From: JALQTD01 sp036825655 | GTDB taxonomy: Bacteria; Bacteroidota; Bacteroidia; Flavobacteriales_D; Sanyastnellaceae | Reading direction: 5' to 3' | DNA: 25,935 nucleotides | NCBI GenBank assembly: GCA_036825655.1 | Contig: DAISXU010000019.1 | Location: 1-25,935 of the forward strand | Part shown: piece by piece, positions 1 through 8,210 of the stretch | Layout: every line of letters starts with the position of its first letter | Numbering within the stretch: position 1 is the stretch's first letter | Translations under genes and position numbers: made by a program | The notes under the pieces: model-generated | What the model saw: the letters and a program-made list of their open reading frames with translations, nothing else | What the model was told of the DNA's origin: nothing | Database searches by the model: none

Positions 1-445
1 TAAACGCTTCAAAGACAAATGATCGCACGATGGTGGCGACCACAATGGCCCACAAGATGCTTTCACTCCATTCCCTCAGGGCGGACTTTTTCTTCTTTGA
101 CCAATCACGAGCACCTACGTAAGCGTCATCGCTTTTGGCCAAATCCAGAAGTCCCCACCAGGGCAATGCCCCCATTTTCCATTGCTCGGCAGTGGAACGG
201 CGTCCGAAAACAATGCCCAATTCGACCTGAAGGATGGCAATCATCAGGATGTTAATGCCGGGAACAAGAAGGGGGAAAATCCAGTACCAAGGCCTTCCAA
301 TGAGCCTGAGCATGGCAATCCAATGGAGCCCAGGGATGAAGCCGTGCCAAGCCGTCATTTCTGCACGTTTTAGCAACTTTGGCACAATGATCAGTTGCTC
401 AATCAACAACAATGCGAGAAGAAACCAAGGAATCAATGGCAGCAT
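1..445 (-). CDS. lepB: Signal peptidase I, N-terminal part (runs off left edge)
   Basis: Partial gene: the first 148 codons are visible and the frame is still open at base 1. The protein opens with a membrane segment (about residues 2-21). A DUF5684-like membrane region follows (about 30-85, with GRPWYWIFPLLVPGINI), then a basic linker (KKKK, 117-120), then a second hydrophobic segment with ILWAIVVATIVRSFVFEAF at 130-148. That last segment is the typical membrane anchor just before the Ser of bacterial type I signal peptidases; the catalytic Ser and Lys lie outside the window. The enzyme cleaves signal peptides on the outer face of the inner membrane. An additional N-terminal membrane region of this kind is, as I recall, common in Bacteroidota LepB. 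ATG at 445-443 is chosen because it is the first ATG in frame after the DUF5683 stop codon; no clear Shine-Dalgarno precedes it. It is the last visible gene of the parAB run, 36 bases after DUF5683. Confidence 0.82.
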   Translation of the reverse strand, partial: MLPLIPWFLLALLLIEQLIIVPKLLKRAEMTAWHGFIPGLHWIAMLRLIGRPWYWIFPLLVPGINILMIAILQVELGIVFGRRSTAEQWKMGALPWWGLLDLAKSDDAYVGARDWSKKKKSALREWSESILWAIVVATIVRSFVFEAF

Positions 446-481
446 GAGAATTCGTTCAATGGGGTCAAAAATGAGGCATTT

Positions 482-1054
482 TCACCAACGGGCATGGTAT
501 GGAAGGTGGGATTGAGCAATTTTTGACAAATCCCACCGCATGGCCAATCCCCAATAGGCGTTGCCTGACGGCGTTGTGTTAACGTTGAAGGCGGCTTTTA
601 GGTTGTCCGAAACATCAAATTCCATCAAGTGCGCGTCGACGTTCGCATCGAGGATGGACAGGGCGTGAATTCCCAACAAGGCCAATGCGCTCACATCGCG
701 CTGACGCCGGTAGAACAATGCGCGGTCATTCAATTCCAGTGCGCTAAACCCCGTTTCATTCAAGGTTGAAGGGTCATCATCATTTTCGCGAATCAGTGCG
801 TCTCGGTAAAAACGGAACTCGTCCGAGTTGAATTGAATGGCCGAAGCGGTCCACCAAACAGCGCCCCAAACAACCGGGGCCTTCCAATACTTTTTATTCA
901 GTATTTGGCCAGCACCAGGTACAAGCGCCCCAGCGACGGTGGTCCGATGGATGCGGAGGTTCCTCTCTGCTGTGTATTCTTCAAGCGAGTCACTTTGGGC
1001 CTGAATTGCAGCGGCAAACAGCACGAAACCAGCCAAAATCACCAGACACTTCAC
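482..1054 (-). CDS. DUF5683 family exported/membrane protein
   Basis: A 190-residue protein with an N-terminal signal sequence (hydrophobic residues 3-18, ending near AIQAQ). It is followed by the conserved stretch VPGAGQILNKKYWKAPVVW and a second hydrophobic segment near residues 55-70. The GAGQ-x-x-N-KYWK-P signature and the position after parB match the DUF5683 family of Bacteroidota; its biochemical role is unknown. The start is GTG at 1054-1052, which overlaps the parB stop codon by four bases (GTGA), implying translational coupling to parB. The C-terminal part (LKAAFNVN...AYWGLAMRWDL) looks like beta-strand material. In many Bacteroidota dapB lies between this gene and lepB, as I recall; here lepB follows directly. 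Confidence 0.8.
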   Translation of the reverse strand: MKCLVILAGFVLFAAAIQAQSDSLEEYTAERNLRIHRTTVAGALVPGAGQILNKKYWKAPVVWGAVWWTASAIQFNSDEFRFYRDALIRENDDDPSTLNETGFSALELNDRALFYRRQRDVSALALLGIHALSILDANVDAHLMEFDVSDNLKAAFNVNTTPSGNAYWGLAMRWDLSKIAQSHLPYHARW

Positions 1055-1968
1055 AAGTTCATGGACTTCAGGATCTCCTCCAGTTCACCGGCGTTTCGAT
1101 AAGTGAGTTCGATTTTACCCGCCCCATTGCCCTTGGACTTCAATTCCGCGTTGCGTCCAAATTTGTCCTTCAATTCTGCTAGCACGTTTTGCTCATCAAA
1201 ACTCATAACAACTCGCGGAGAAGGCCGTTGGGTGGTGCCCCCAGGGCCTGCAGCAGCCAGTGCTTCCGCCTTCCTCACGGAGAGTCCTTGATCCAAGATT
1301 CGGTCGAACACAACTTTCTGCCACTTGGCGTCTGCAATGGCCACAAGTGCGCGCGCATGGCCCATTGAAATTTGCTTTGTCGAGACTGCAATTTGCATAT
1401 CTCCTGGCAGGTTCAGCAGCCGAATGTAATTCGAGATGGTTGAGCGCTCCTTTCCAATCCGTGCGCCCAGCTGGTCATGGGTGAGGTTGCACTCCCGGAT
1501 GAGGCGATCCAATGAAATCGCGACTTCAATGGCATGCAAATCTTCCCTTTGAATGTTTTCGACCAAAGCCATTTCGAGCAATGTTTGGTCGTCTGCTTCT
1601 CGAATGTAGGCAGGAACAGATTCGAGCCCTGCGAGCTGAGAGGCCCTAAACCGCCGTTCACCAGAGATGATTTGGTACCGATTCGCGCGGATTTTGTGAA
1701 CGGTAATCGGTTGAATGATGCCCAATTCTGAAATGCTCTTCGCCAAAGCCTGCAAACTGATTTCATCAAATTCTCTGCGCGGCTGGTCTGGGTTCGCTTC
1801 GATGTTGGGTATGGGAATCAACGCGATGCTTCCCGCCATGTTCCCTACAAATTCCGGGGGGGCTGATTCCGATGGCTTGGATTGAAAGTTGGAACGCGTC
1901 GTGGACGGTGAATTGGATTGATTCAACAATGCGCCTAGGCCCTTCCCAAGTGCTTCTTTCTTCGCCAT
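1051..1968 (-). CDS. parB: Chromosome-partitioning protein ParB
   Basis: A 305-residue ParB/Spo0J protein that loads on parS sites as a CTP-dependent clamp and works with ParA in origin segregation. Visible signatures are the N-terminal KGLGALL box (residues 9-15), which in this family contacts ParA. The NPDQPRREF motif is at 59-67, the CTP-binding GERRFR box at 103-108 and ENIQREDL at 137-144. A helix-turn-helix spans about 163-186 (LTHDQLGARIGKERSTISNY). The C-terminal 40 residues would be the dimerisation domain (KIELTYRNAGELEEIL). Length is normal. It starts two bases after the parA stop codon and overlaps DUF5683 at its 3' end. All key motifs are intact. Confidence 0.97.
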   Translation of the reverse strand: MAKKEALGKGLGALLNQSNSPSTTRSNFQSKPSESAPPEFVGNMAGSIALIPIPNIEANPDQPRREFDEISLQALAKSISELGIIQPITVHKIRANRYQIISGERRFRASQLAGLESVPAYIREADDQTLLEMALVENIQREDLHAIEVAISLDRLIRECNLTHDQLGARIGKERSTISNYIRLLNLPGDMQIAVSTKQISMGHARALVAIADAKWQKVVFDRILDQGLSVRKAEALAAAGPGGTTQRPSPRVVMSFDEQNVLAELKDKFGRNAELKSKGNGAGKIELTYRNAGELEEILKSMNL

Positions 1969-1970
1969 GC

Positions 1971-2783
1971 TCAGCTGTTGGGAGATTGGTATTGCTTTTG
2001 TGTTGCGTCCATTTGGGTCAACTTGTTCCGCTGGAGCAATTCACGGGCGAGGTTCAAATAATTGACAGATCCTTTGCTGGAAGCGTCATGCATGATGATG
2101 CTCTCGCCATAGCTGGGAGCTTCTCCCAGTCGTGTGTTCCGGTGGATGATGGTTTTCAATACCAAATCATGGAAGTGTGTGCGCACTTCATCCACCACTT
2201 GATTGGCCAGCCGCAGCCGGGTGTCGTACATGGTCAACAAGATGCCCTCGATGTTCAGGCGAGGATTGATTTGGTCTTGAACAATCTTGATGGTGTTCAA
2301 GAGCTTACCCAATCCTTCCAAGGCAAAGTACTCGCATTGCACAGGAATCATGACCGAATCGGCGGCCGCGAGTGCATTGACCGTGATCAACCCCAAACTC
2401 GGCGAGCAATCCACAATGATGAAGTCATAATCATCCACCACGGCAGCCAGTGACTTCGCCAATTGGTGCTCACGCTCTTCCAAAGAAATCAGCTCAATTT
2501 CGGCTCCAACGAGGTCGATGTGAGCTGGAAGCAAATCCAAATTCGGGGTCTGTGTCGCGACAATCAATGAACGTGCTTCAGCTTCACCAATGAGCGCTTC
2601 ATAGGTTCCGCCGGCTACGGTAGCTGGATCCAGTCCGACACCACTTGTGGCGTTGGCTTGTGGGTCAGCATCGACCAGCAAGGTCTTGAATTCCAATACC
2701 CCCAGGCATGCACTCAGGTTGATGGCTGTGGTCGTCTTTCCGACGCCGCCTTTTTGATTCGCTATGGCGATTATTTTTCCCAT
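1971..2783 (-). CDS. parA: Chromosome-partitioning ATPase ParA (Soj)
   Basis: A 270-residue ParA/Soj ATPase. The deviant Walker A motif KGGVGKTT is at residues 11-18, including the signature Lys11. The DADPQANAT box follows at about 39-47 (Walker A'), and FIIVDCSPSLG at about 120 is the Walker B region. Length and order are typical of chromosomal ParA proteins: ATP-dependent dimerisation and nucleoid binding drive segregation of ParB-parS complexes. It lies 21 bases downstream of the UPF0173 hydrolase gene and two bases upstream of parB, so these genes are probably co-transcribed. The start ATG at 2783 immediately precedes the conserved GKIIAIANQKGG, as expected. Confidence 0.97.
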   Translation of the reverse strand: MGKIIAIANQKGGVGKTTTAINLSACLGVLEFKTLLVDADPQANATSGVGLDPATVAGGTYEALIGEAEARSLIVATQTPNLDLLPAHIDLVGAEIELISLEEREHQLAKSLAAVVDDYDFIIVDCSPSLGLITVNALAAADSVMIPVQCEYFALEGLGKLLNTIKIVQDQINPRLNIEGILLTMYDTRLRLANQVVDEVRTHFHDLVLKTIIHRNTRLGEAPSYGESIIMHDASSKGSVNYLNLARELLQRNKLTQMDATQKQYQSPNS

Positions 2784-2804
2784 GTCAGTTGATGCCCACC
2801 GATG

Positions 2805-3500
2805 TCAAACGGAAATTCGTTCTCCAAATTCGGGGAAAATGAGGTGTTTGCCGACTTCTGCGAAAGATGCAACCGCTCGGCGTTTACGGTCATCACTCAA
2901 GGTGATGGGAGGGAAGGTGTCTAAATGGATGCCCACCATGAGGTCACACTGGATCATTTGAGCTGCAATCAAAGCATCTTCGGGCCCCATGGTGAAGCAG
3001 TCTCCAACAGGGAGCAATGCCACATCTGGTTTCCAATGACGACCGATGAGTTCCATGTCCATGTGCAGGGCCGTGTCCCCTGCATGGTAAAGCCGCTTGC
3101 CATTTGATTCAATGATGAAACCGCCTGGATTTCCTCCAGGGCTTCCGTCAGGCAACGTGGAAGAGTGCACGGCATTCACCATCCGGACGGATCCATAGGG
3201 GCGCTGAATTACGCCGCCGTGATTCATGTGTATGACCTGATGAGCTCCTTGGTTAGATAGCCATTGCGCTACTTCAAAATTGGCAATGGAGGTCACCCCG
3301 TCACGCTTGGATATGAGGGGGGCATCCGCCACATGGTCTTCGTGGCCATGGGTGATGAGCAAATCGTCTACCTCCAAGTCGGCCACACCCCATCCCGCCT
3401 TTTGCGCGGCAGGGTTTGGTGTCAAGAATGGATCAATAGCAACTCGGTTTTCACCAAGTTGAATGAGCACGCCAGCATGTCCGATGAATGTGAGTTCCAT
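2805..3500 (-). CDS. UPF0173 family metal-dependent hydrolase (metallo-beta-lactamase fold)
   Basis: With the preferred start this is a 231-residue protein, close to the usual UPF0173 length. It has the metallo-beta-lactamase fold metal-binding motif HGHEDH at residues 51-56, an early FIGHAGVLI strand and AIDPFLTPNP. The later metal ligands lie in LYHAGDTALHMDM and near VGIHLDTFPP. The family is predicted to be a zinc hydrolase; its physiological substrate is not known. The open frame extends 21 codons upstream to 3563, but family members begin at MELTFIGHAG. A GGAGG sequence lies 11 bases before the ATG at 3500, so I place the start there. It sits between the PUR-like gene and parA on the same strand. 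Confidence 0.9.
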   Translation of the reverse strand: MELTFIGHAGVLIQLGENRVAIDPFLTPNPAAQKAGWGVADLEVDDLLITHGHEDHVADAPLISKRDGVTSIANFEVAQWLSNQGAHQVIHMNHGGVIQRPYGSVRMVNAVHSSTLPDGSPGGNPGGFIIESNGKRLYHAGDTALHMDMELIGRHWKPDVALLPVGDCFTMGPEDALIAAQMIQCDLMVGIHLDTFPPITLSDDRKRRAVASFAEVGKHLIFPEFGERISV

Positions 3501-3578
3501 GGCAGAAGCTTCCTCCAAAGATAGGGGGCTCGCCTTCCGGTTCGGAGACGAGTTTTCAACCATGTCAACGAAATTTCT

Positions 3579-3938
3579 TCAGAGGTCCTCGAAAGAAACG
3601 TCGTCGCCTTCAGGCGCTGCCGATGCTTTTTCGTCGTCGCTTGATTCGGAAGACGAAGCAGCACGTTCCGCAATGGGATCGCGGTAATTGCCGCTGTCCA
3701 TGAGCTCGGCAATTTTGTCTACAGCTTCTACGAATCCCTCTTCAAATTTTTCGAAATCTTCTCGGTACAAGAAAATCTTGTGCTTTGAGAACCCTTCTCC
3801 TTCGCCACGCCGCTTGCTTTCCGTAATGGTGAGGTAGAGGTCCTTGCCACGTGTTTCTTTCACGTCAAAAAAGTACGTCCGCTTGCCAGCGGGCACCCTT
3901 ACTGAATAGACCTCGTCGTTGTTGTTGTAATCACTCAT
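3579..3938 (-). CDS. PUR-alpha-like nucleic-acid-binding protein (DUF3276)
   Basis: A 119-residue protein with a single PUR-type repeat: EVYSVRVPAGKRTYFFDVKE (about 9-28) followed by KDLYLTITESKR and KHKIFLYREDFEKF (to about 66). It ends in a low-complexity acidic tail rich in Ser, Glu and Asp. This matches the DUF3276/PUR family of Bacteroidota and spirochaetes. The Borrelia member folds like eukaryotic Pur-alpha and binds single-stranded nucleic acid; the cellular role in Bacteroidota is not established. It is the first gene of the run leading to parAB and lepB, 78 bases upstream of the chosen UPF0173 start. A candidate promoter lies just upstream at 3957-3987. Confidence 0.88.
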   Translation of the reverse strand: MSDYNNNDEVYSVRVPAGKRTYFFDVKETRGKDLYLTITESKRRGEGEGFSKHKIFLYREDFEKFEEGFVEAVDKIAELMDSGNYRDPIAERAASSSESSDDEKASAAPEGDDVSFEDL

Positions 3939-3956
3939 CTTTCATTCGCTTCCTTG

Positions 3957-3987
3957 CGAAGATAGAACTTCCGCTGAGACTCACAAA
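3957..3987 (-). promoter_or_regulatory. Candidate Bacteroidota-type promoter for the PUR-UPF0173-parAB-lepB run
   Basis: On the minus strand a TTTG (3987-3984) is followed after 19 bases by TATCTTCG (3964-3957), ending 18 bases before the PUR-like ATG. The known Bacteroidota primary sigma consensus is a -33 TTTG and a -7 TAnnTTTG separated by about 19 bases. The -7 element here differs at one defined position (C for T). The spacing fits well, but this is a pattern match by eye. Confidence 0.4.
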
Positions 3988-3993
3988 TTATCC

Positions 3994-6714
3994 TTAACGA
4001 ATCAAGTGAATGAGCCCTGCTCGCTCAGTTGGCATGCGCAGTTGATCTTCATACCAAACACGGAACTGGTAGAGGCCATCGGGCGCATAGTGATCTCCGT
4101 CCCTGATTTGACCTAACCAAGGGGTGCCGACGTCCAATGTCTCCCAAATCTTCTCACCCCACCGGTTGTAAACCTCACAGCGGTAATCCGTTACCCCTAA
4201 AGCGGACGGGATCCAAACGTCATTCATGCCATCGTTGTTGGGGCTGAATGAATTGGGCGCGTAAAAGACCGTTCCATTCACCGCCACTTGACCGGATGCA
4301 GTGGATGTACAACCTGCCGGATTCACAACCGTCTGTGTCACCGTGAAGAGCCCACCTTCGCTGTAGGTATAGGTGCCATTGCAGGAACTTGCGCTGCCTC
4401 CGTCACCAAAAAAGTAAAAACACTCAACGTCATCGTTGGCGATCGAATTGAAGGAAACGATAGGGGTCAATATGTCGACCACGTTGGGCTCCAGCTCGAA
4501 TCCAGCTTGAGGTGGTGAATAAATGTCTACGTAAGATGGGATTTGGAAAATCAACTCTTGGGCACAATAGCCTCCTGTGGACATTTCTAAGGTAACAGGG
4601 AAATTGCCTGCTACTTCGTAAACGTGTGATGGGTTGGGGGCAGGGGAAGTGCCGCCATCGCCAAAATGCCAGAGGTAGGTGGTGGCCGTCTCTGTGGTCG
4701 ATAAATTCGTGAAATTGACCAAGTGAGGGGGGCATCCAGACAAAGGGCCTCCTTGAAAGTTGATGGTGGGGTCTTCGATGACCCAAACCGTTTCCGTGTG
4801 TTCGACATCGCACCCATTTGCAGAAGCCGTTACCGTGATGTCGAAAGTCCCTGGTTCGGCATAGGTCAAATTGGTTACAACACCTCCCGCAATGTTCACG
4901 GATGAAGTGGGCCCTCCGAAATCCCAAGCATACGTCGTTTCGGGAATGTTCGAAGCAATGACTGACATCGTGTAATTGTTGGACGAAAAGCAATCGGGAG
5001 CCAGGGGAGGAAAGGTCGGGTCAATTAGCGGGAAGATTTCTACCGTGGCCCAAGCCGTATCAGGACAGGTAAAGGCAGCTGAAGCGATCAACTCCACCTC
5101 GTAAATACCATCCGACGGGAAGGTAAAGGTTGGCGTGTTGGACGAGCTGACATCCCCCGCGTTGCCGGTTCCAAAATCCCATGCATACGAATCGGCGTTG
5201 GTCGAGTTGTTTTCAAAGTCGAAGGTGAACCCTTGGCAAAAGGAAGATTGGTCTTCAATGGAGGCGAAAGGATCGGGAGGTGCATTCCACGTGAATTCCG
5301 TGCTGGCTTCACATCCGAAATGTGCCGCAGTCAACAGGACATCAAACGTCGGCGCATTGTCAAAGGAAATCCACTGAGGAGAAGGAATGTTGGCATTGCT
5401 TGGGCTGCCATTTTCAAAACTCCAGTTGAGTGAAGTAGCTCCGTTGAATTCACCTTCAGCATCAAAAGCGAAGTACGAAGTATTCTCAGAGCACATGTAG
5501 TCAGATAGAACAATCGTAGGCTGAATGGGCTCGTATACATAGAACACTTGGGTCGAAGTGTCGGCGCAAGGCCAGCCCGGATTCGCAACCAACATGATTT
5601 CGTAAATTCCAGTGTCTGGGAATGTGTAGGTCGGTTCGAAATCCGTACTTACATCAGTTGCAATTCCATCAACGCCAAAATTCCATTCATAGAATTGTCC
5701 ATTGACGCTGTTGTTTTCAAACGTCATGGTTTCACCGATGCACAATTGATCTGAGGTTTGAGATTGCACGGAAGAAATGATGTTTGGATCGCAATTCACC
5801 ACGTTGAATTGGAAGTCCCTCATGACCGTGCTGAGCAACTCGCCATCTCGGTATTCACTCACGCATACGCCGATGACAAACAGGCCCACTTGTGTCGGAG
5901 TGCCAGTGATTTGGCCGGTGATGGGGTCAATTTCAAAATTGGGGTTGTCCGTGATGGGGTCAATCGCTGAGTAACCCGCATTGTAGGGGATATCCGTGAA
6001 GGTGAAAGCCGGCTGTGGAGTGGGGGATGGGTCAAATGCCGTGCCTCCATTGATGGGAGTGCACAAGGAATAAGCCAAGCTATCGCCGTCTGAATCTGTT
6101 GCGCTGTGATCCATGAAAAAGGCGAAATTCCGGCATATCGCAGCAGGGGGGAAATTGGAGAATTGGGGGCTTGAGTTAGGCTCCGCATTGGTCGTGTTGG
6201 GTGGAATCTGGGTGGTCAAAGTGATTCCTATTTCGTCCGATTGGGCGACGTTGATGATGCCCGCGTTCCTACAACAACGTTGAAATACTAAGTCATAGCC
6301 TACCGCACTTGGGGGCAACGTCTGAACAGTGGTGTATTCGAGTCGCTGCATGCAGAGTTCTTCAGGCAACACTCCACAGGGGTTTTCGAGCACTGTTGGA
6401 ACGGGATTCGTAGAAGATTGAGTGAGCGGAATGTCAATCAATAAGGTAGTCCCCGACCCCTCAAAAACCCCCAAAACAATGCTCTCATCCAGGTTGGCGC
6501 CGCTGAGGTTGTTCGGCGGATTGCAGTCGCGGTAAAAGATTACCGTAATTTCATATTGATTGTTTCCCAGGTGCGTGTAAAAGATTTCGCCTCCAAGTGC
6601 ATGTCCAGCGAATGCATCGCTCGCTAGCACGATGAGCCCTGCGAATGCGAGCAAACCCCCAACCAAAAGGGATTTTATTCTTGCCATCTTCTCTTCAATC
6701 ACCGAGCCTTTCAT
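3994..6714 (-). CDS. Large secreted PKD-repeat protein with type B T9SS sorting domain (CHU_C)
   Basis: A 906-residue secreted protein. An N-terminal signal peptide (hydrophobic core about 15-33, DAFAG cleavage region) is followed by a domain beginning HALGGEIFYTHLGNNQYEIT, which recurs at the N-terminus of Bacteroidota secreted PKD proteins. About five or six PKD-like beta-sandwich repeats then run from about residue 340 to 815, recognisable by WDFG, WHFGDGG and FFGDGG cores and PDTGIYEI/PSDGIYEV endings. The last 90 residues (YAPNSFSPNNDGMNDVW, VYNRWGEKIWET) form the CHU_C/gliding-motility-associated C-terminal domain, which directs type B export through the T9SS. It is probably a surface or extracellular adhesin-like protein; no catalytic domain is visible. 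The start may be ATG 6714 or the in-frame ATG at 6687 (MARIKSLLVG), both compatible with a signal peptide. The gene ends 55 bases before the PUR-like gene. Confidence 0.9.
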   Translation of the reverse strand: MKGSVIEEKMARIKSLLVGGLLAFAGLIVLASDAFAGHALGGEIFYTHLGNNQYEITVIFYRDCNPPNNLSGANLDESIVLGVFEGSGTTLLIDIPLTQSSTNPVPTVLENPCGVLPEELCMQRLEYTTVQTLPPSAVGYDLVFQRCCRNAGIINVAQSDEIGITLTTQIPPNTTNAEPNSSPQFSNFPPAAICRNFAFFMDHSATDSDGDSLAYSLCTPINGGTAFDPSPTPQPAFTFTDIPYNAGYSAIDPITDNPNFEIDPITGQITGTPTQVGLFVIGVCVSEYRDGELLSTVMRDFQFNVVNCDPNIISSVQSQTSDQLCIGETMTFENNSVNGQFYEWNFGVDGIATDVSTDFEPTYTFPDTGIYEIMLVANPGWPCADTSTQVFYVYEPIQPTIVLSDYMCSENTSYFAFDAEGEFNGATSLNWSFENGSPSNANIPSPQWISFDNAPTFDVLLTAAHFGCEASTEFTWNAPPDPFASIEDQSSFCQGFTFDFENNSTNADSYAWDFGTGNAGDVSSSNTPTFTFPSDGIYEVELIASAAFTCPDTAWATVEIFPLIDPTFPPLAPDCFSSNNYTMSVIASNIPETTYAWDFGGPTSSVNIAGGVVTNLTYAEPGTFDITVTASANGCDVEHTETVWVIEDPTINFQGGPLSGCPPHLVNFTNLSTTETATTYLWHFGDGGTSPAPNPSHVYEVAGNFPVTLEMSTGGYCAQELIFQIPSYVDIYSPPQAGFELEPNVVDILTPIVSFNSIANDDVECFYFFGDGGSASSCNGTYTYSEGGLFTVTQTVVNPAGCTSTASGQVAVNGTVFYAPNSFSPNNDGMNDVWIPSALGVTDYRCEVYNRWGEKIWETLDVGTPWLGQIRDGDHYAPDGLYQFRVWYEDQLRMPTERAGLIHLIR

Positions 6715-6836
6715 TGAATCAACCTAAGTACGTTTCCAACCACGAATGTGTTGGTGGTATGCAAGCAAAACAACAGAACGTCGACTAAGGTTGCAAGATG
6801 ACGTAACTTCGAACCGTGGAAGAACAAGCGAAGCGT
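6715..6836. other. Divergent intergenic region between the PKD-protein gene and the helicase gene
   Basis: About 120 bases separate two divergently transcribed genes, so promoters for both should lie here. On the plus strand TAACTTCG at 6804-6811 resembles a Bacteroidota -7 element and ends 25 bases before the helicase ATG, but no TTG lies 17-23 bases upstream of it. I see no convincing promoter on the minus strand and no structured RNA. Confidence 0.4.
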
Positions 6837-8188
6837 ATGCGGTTTGTGGAGATGGAGCTCCATCCCGACATTGAAGATGCCCTACTCGACATGGGGTTTG
6901 ATGAGGCAACCCCGATCCAAACATTGGCCATTCCGCCAGCTATACAGGGAAAAGACCTCATGGGCATTGCCCAAACAGGAACGGGCAAAACGGCTGCGTT
7001 TTTGTTGCCCGTCATGGATCGAATCATGGACCTGCCAGAAAACGGCAAAGTCAAGGCACTCATAGTCGTCCCCACGAGGGAATTGGCCACCCAAATTGAC
7101 CAGGCCGTTGAGGGCTTTGCCTATTACGCTAAGATCACGAGCCTCGCCATTTATGGTGGAGGGACTGGGCATGAATTTACCCGGGAGAAAAAAGCCCTCA
7201 CAAAGGGAGCGGACATCATCATTGCCACACCCGGTAGGCTGTTGAGTCACCTGAACTTAGGGTATGTCGATCTCTCTGAGCTCCAGACCTTGATCTTGGA
7301 CGAAGCGGACCGAATGCTGGACATGGGGTTCTTCGGTGACATCATGCGCATCGCAGATCATTGCCAGAAGGATAGGCAGACGCTGTTATTCAGCGCCACC
7401 ATGCCAGAACGCATCAAAGACCTTTCGGGGTCGTTGTTAAAAGATCCAGTTCATGTGCAGTTGGCCTTGTCCAAGCCTGCTGAGAAAATCAAGCAGGGGG
7501 CCTATGTGGTTTTCGATCATCAGAAAGATGAGGTGCTCGTTGAGCTGTTAAGGGAAAGGAAAGTCAAAAGTGGCATCGTCTTTACTTCAAGGAAGCGCAC
7601 GGTTTCGCAAATCACCCGTGTCCTGAAAAAGGCGGGGATTGCTTGTGACCGCATTTCTTCTGATTTGGAACAGAGCGAGCGCGAAAGGGTGATGCTCGGA
7701 TTTCGTCAGCGGAAAATTCCAATCCTCGTTGCGACCGATGTGGTAAGTCGCGGCATTGACATCGACAACATCGAGCTGGTGGTGAATTACGATGTTCCAC
7801 CAAATGAGGAGGATTATGTTCACCGAATTGGCAGAACAGCCCGAGCTGACCGCGACGGCGAAGGCATCACCTTGGTTTCACCTGAAGACCAACACCGATT
7901 TAAGAAAATTGAGAAACTCATTGAAAAAGAGGTCCCGAAGTTGCCCATCCCCGAACGACTCGGTCCTGGGCCGGAATACACGGGCCGTTCTTCGGGGGTG
8001 GGCGCAGCAACGATCGCCGTGGCGGTTCTGGTAATCAGCGCCAAGGTGGCGGAGGGAACAACAAACGACATGGTGGAAGCGGCAGGAATCAAGGCAGTTC
8101 CAAGCCTCGATCTGGCGACAAGCCTGCTCCCTCTGGAGGTCAACCCGCTCGCCGAAAAATGCGTCGCCGACACGACGATCCTTCATGA
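6837..8188 (+). CDS. DEAD-box ATP-dependent RNA helicase; apparent -1 frameshift near 7994-7998
   Basis: An ATP-dependent RNA helicase of the RhlE/DbpA-like DEAD-box group, involved in unwinding RNA for ribosome assembly, decay or cold adaptation. From ATG 6837: Q motif (F21 with Q28), Walker A AQTGTGKT (45-52), PTRELA (79-84), TPGR (131-134), DEAD (155-158), SAT (186-188), then the helicase C domain with VATDVVSRGIDI and HRIGRTAR. As written, the frame leaves the helicase at residue 387 and runs on into MsrB. Reading with one extra G in the run at 7994-7998 restores a typical basic RG-rich tail (GGGRSNDRRGGSGNQRQGGG, ending RRKMRRRHDDPS) and a TGA at 8186-8188, giving about 450 residues. I therefore annotate two genes. 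The frame opens at GTG 6816, but MRFVEMELHP at 6837 matches the normal family start. Confidence 0.88.
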
Positions 8189-8210
8189 GCCTTTATTTGA
8201 TCCGAGCATC

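Noticed and set aside
1872..2453. A 193-codon plus-strand frame antisense to parB/parA
   Set aside because: It is a shadow of two intact, highly conserved genes and has no recognisable domain.
3848..3853. Possible parS centre (CACGTG), also at 8508-8513
   Set aside because: The flanking bases do not form the 16-base parS palindrome (GTTnCACGTGnAAC pattern), and both lie inside coding regions.
4430..4993. A 187-codon minus-strand frame within the PKD-protein gene
   Set aside because: Same strand but a different frame from a gene with clear PKD repeats; the composition (many His, Arg and Cys) is that of an off-frame reading.
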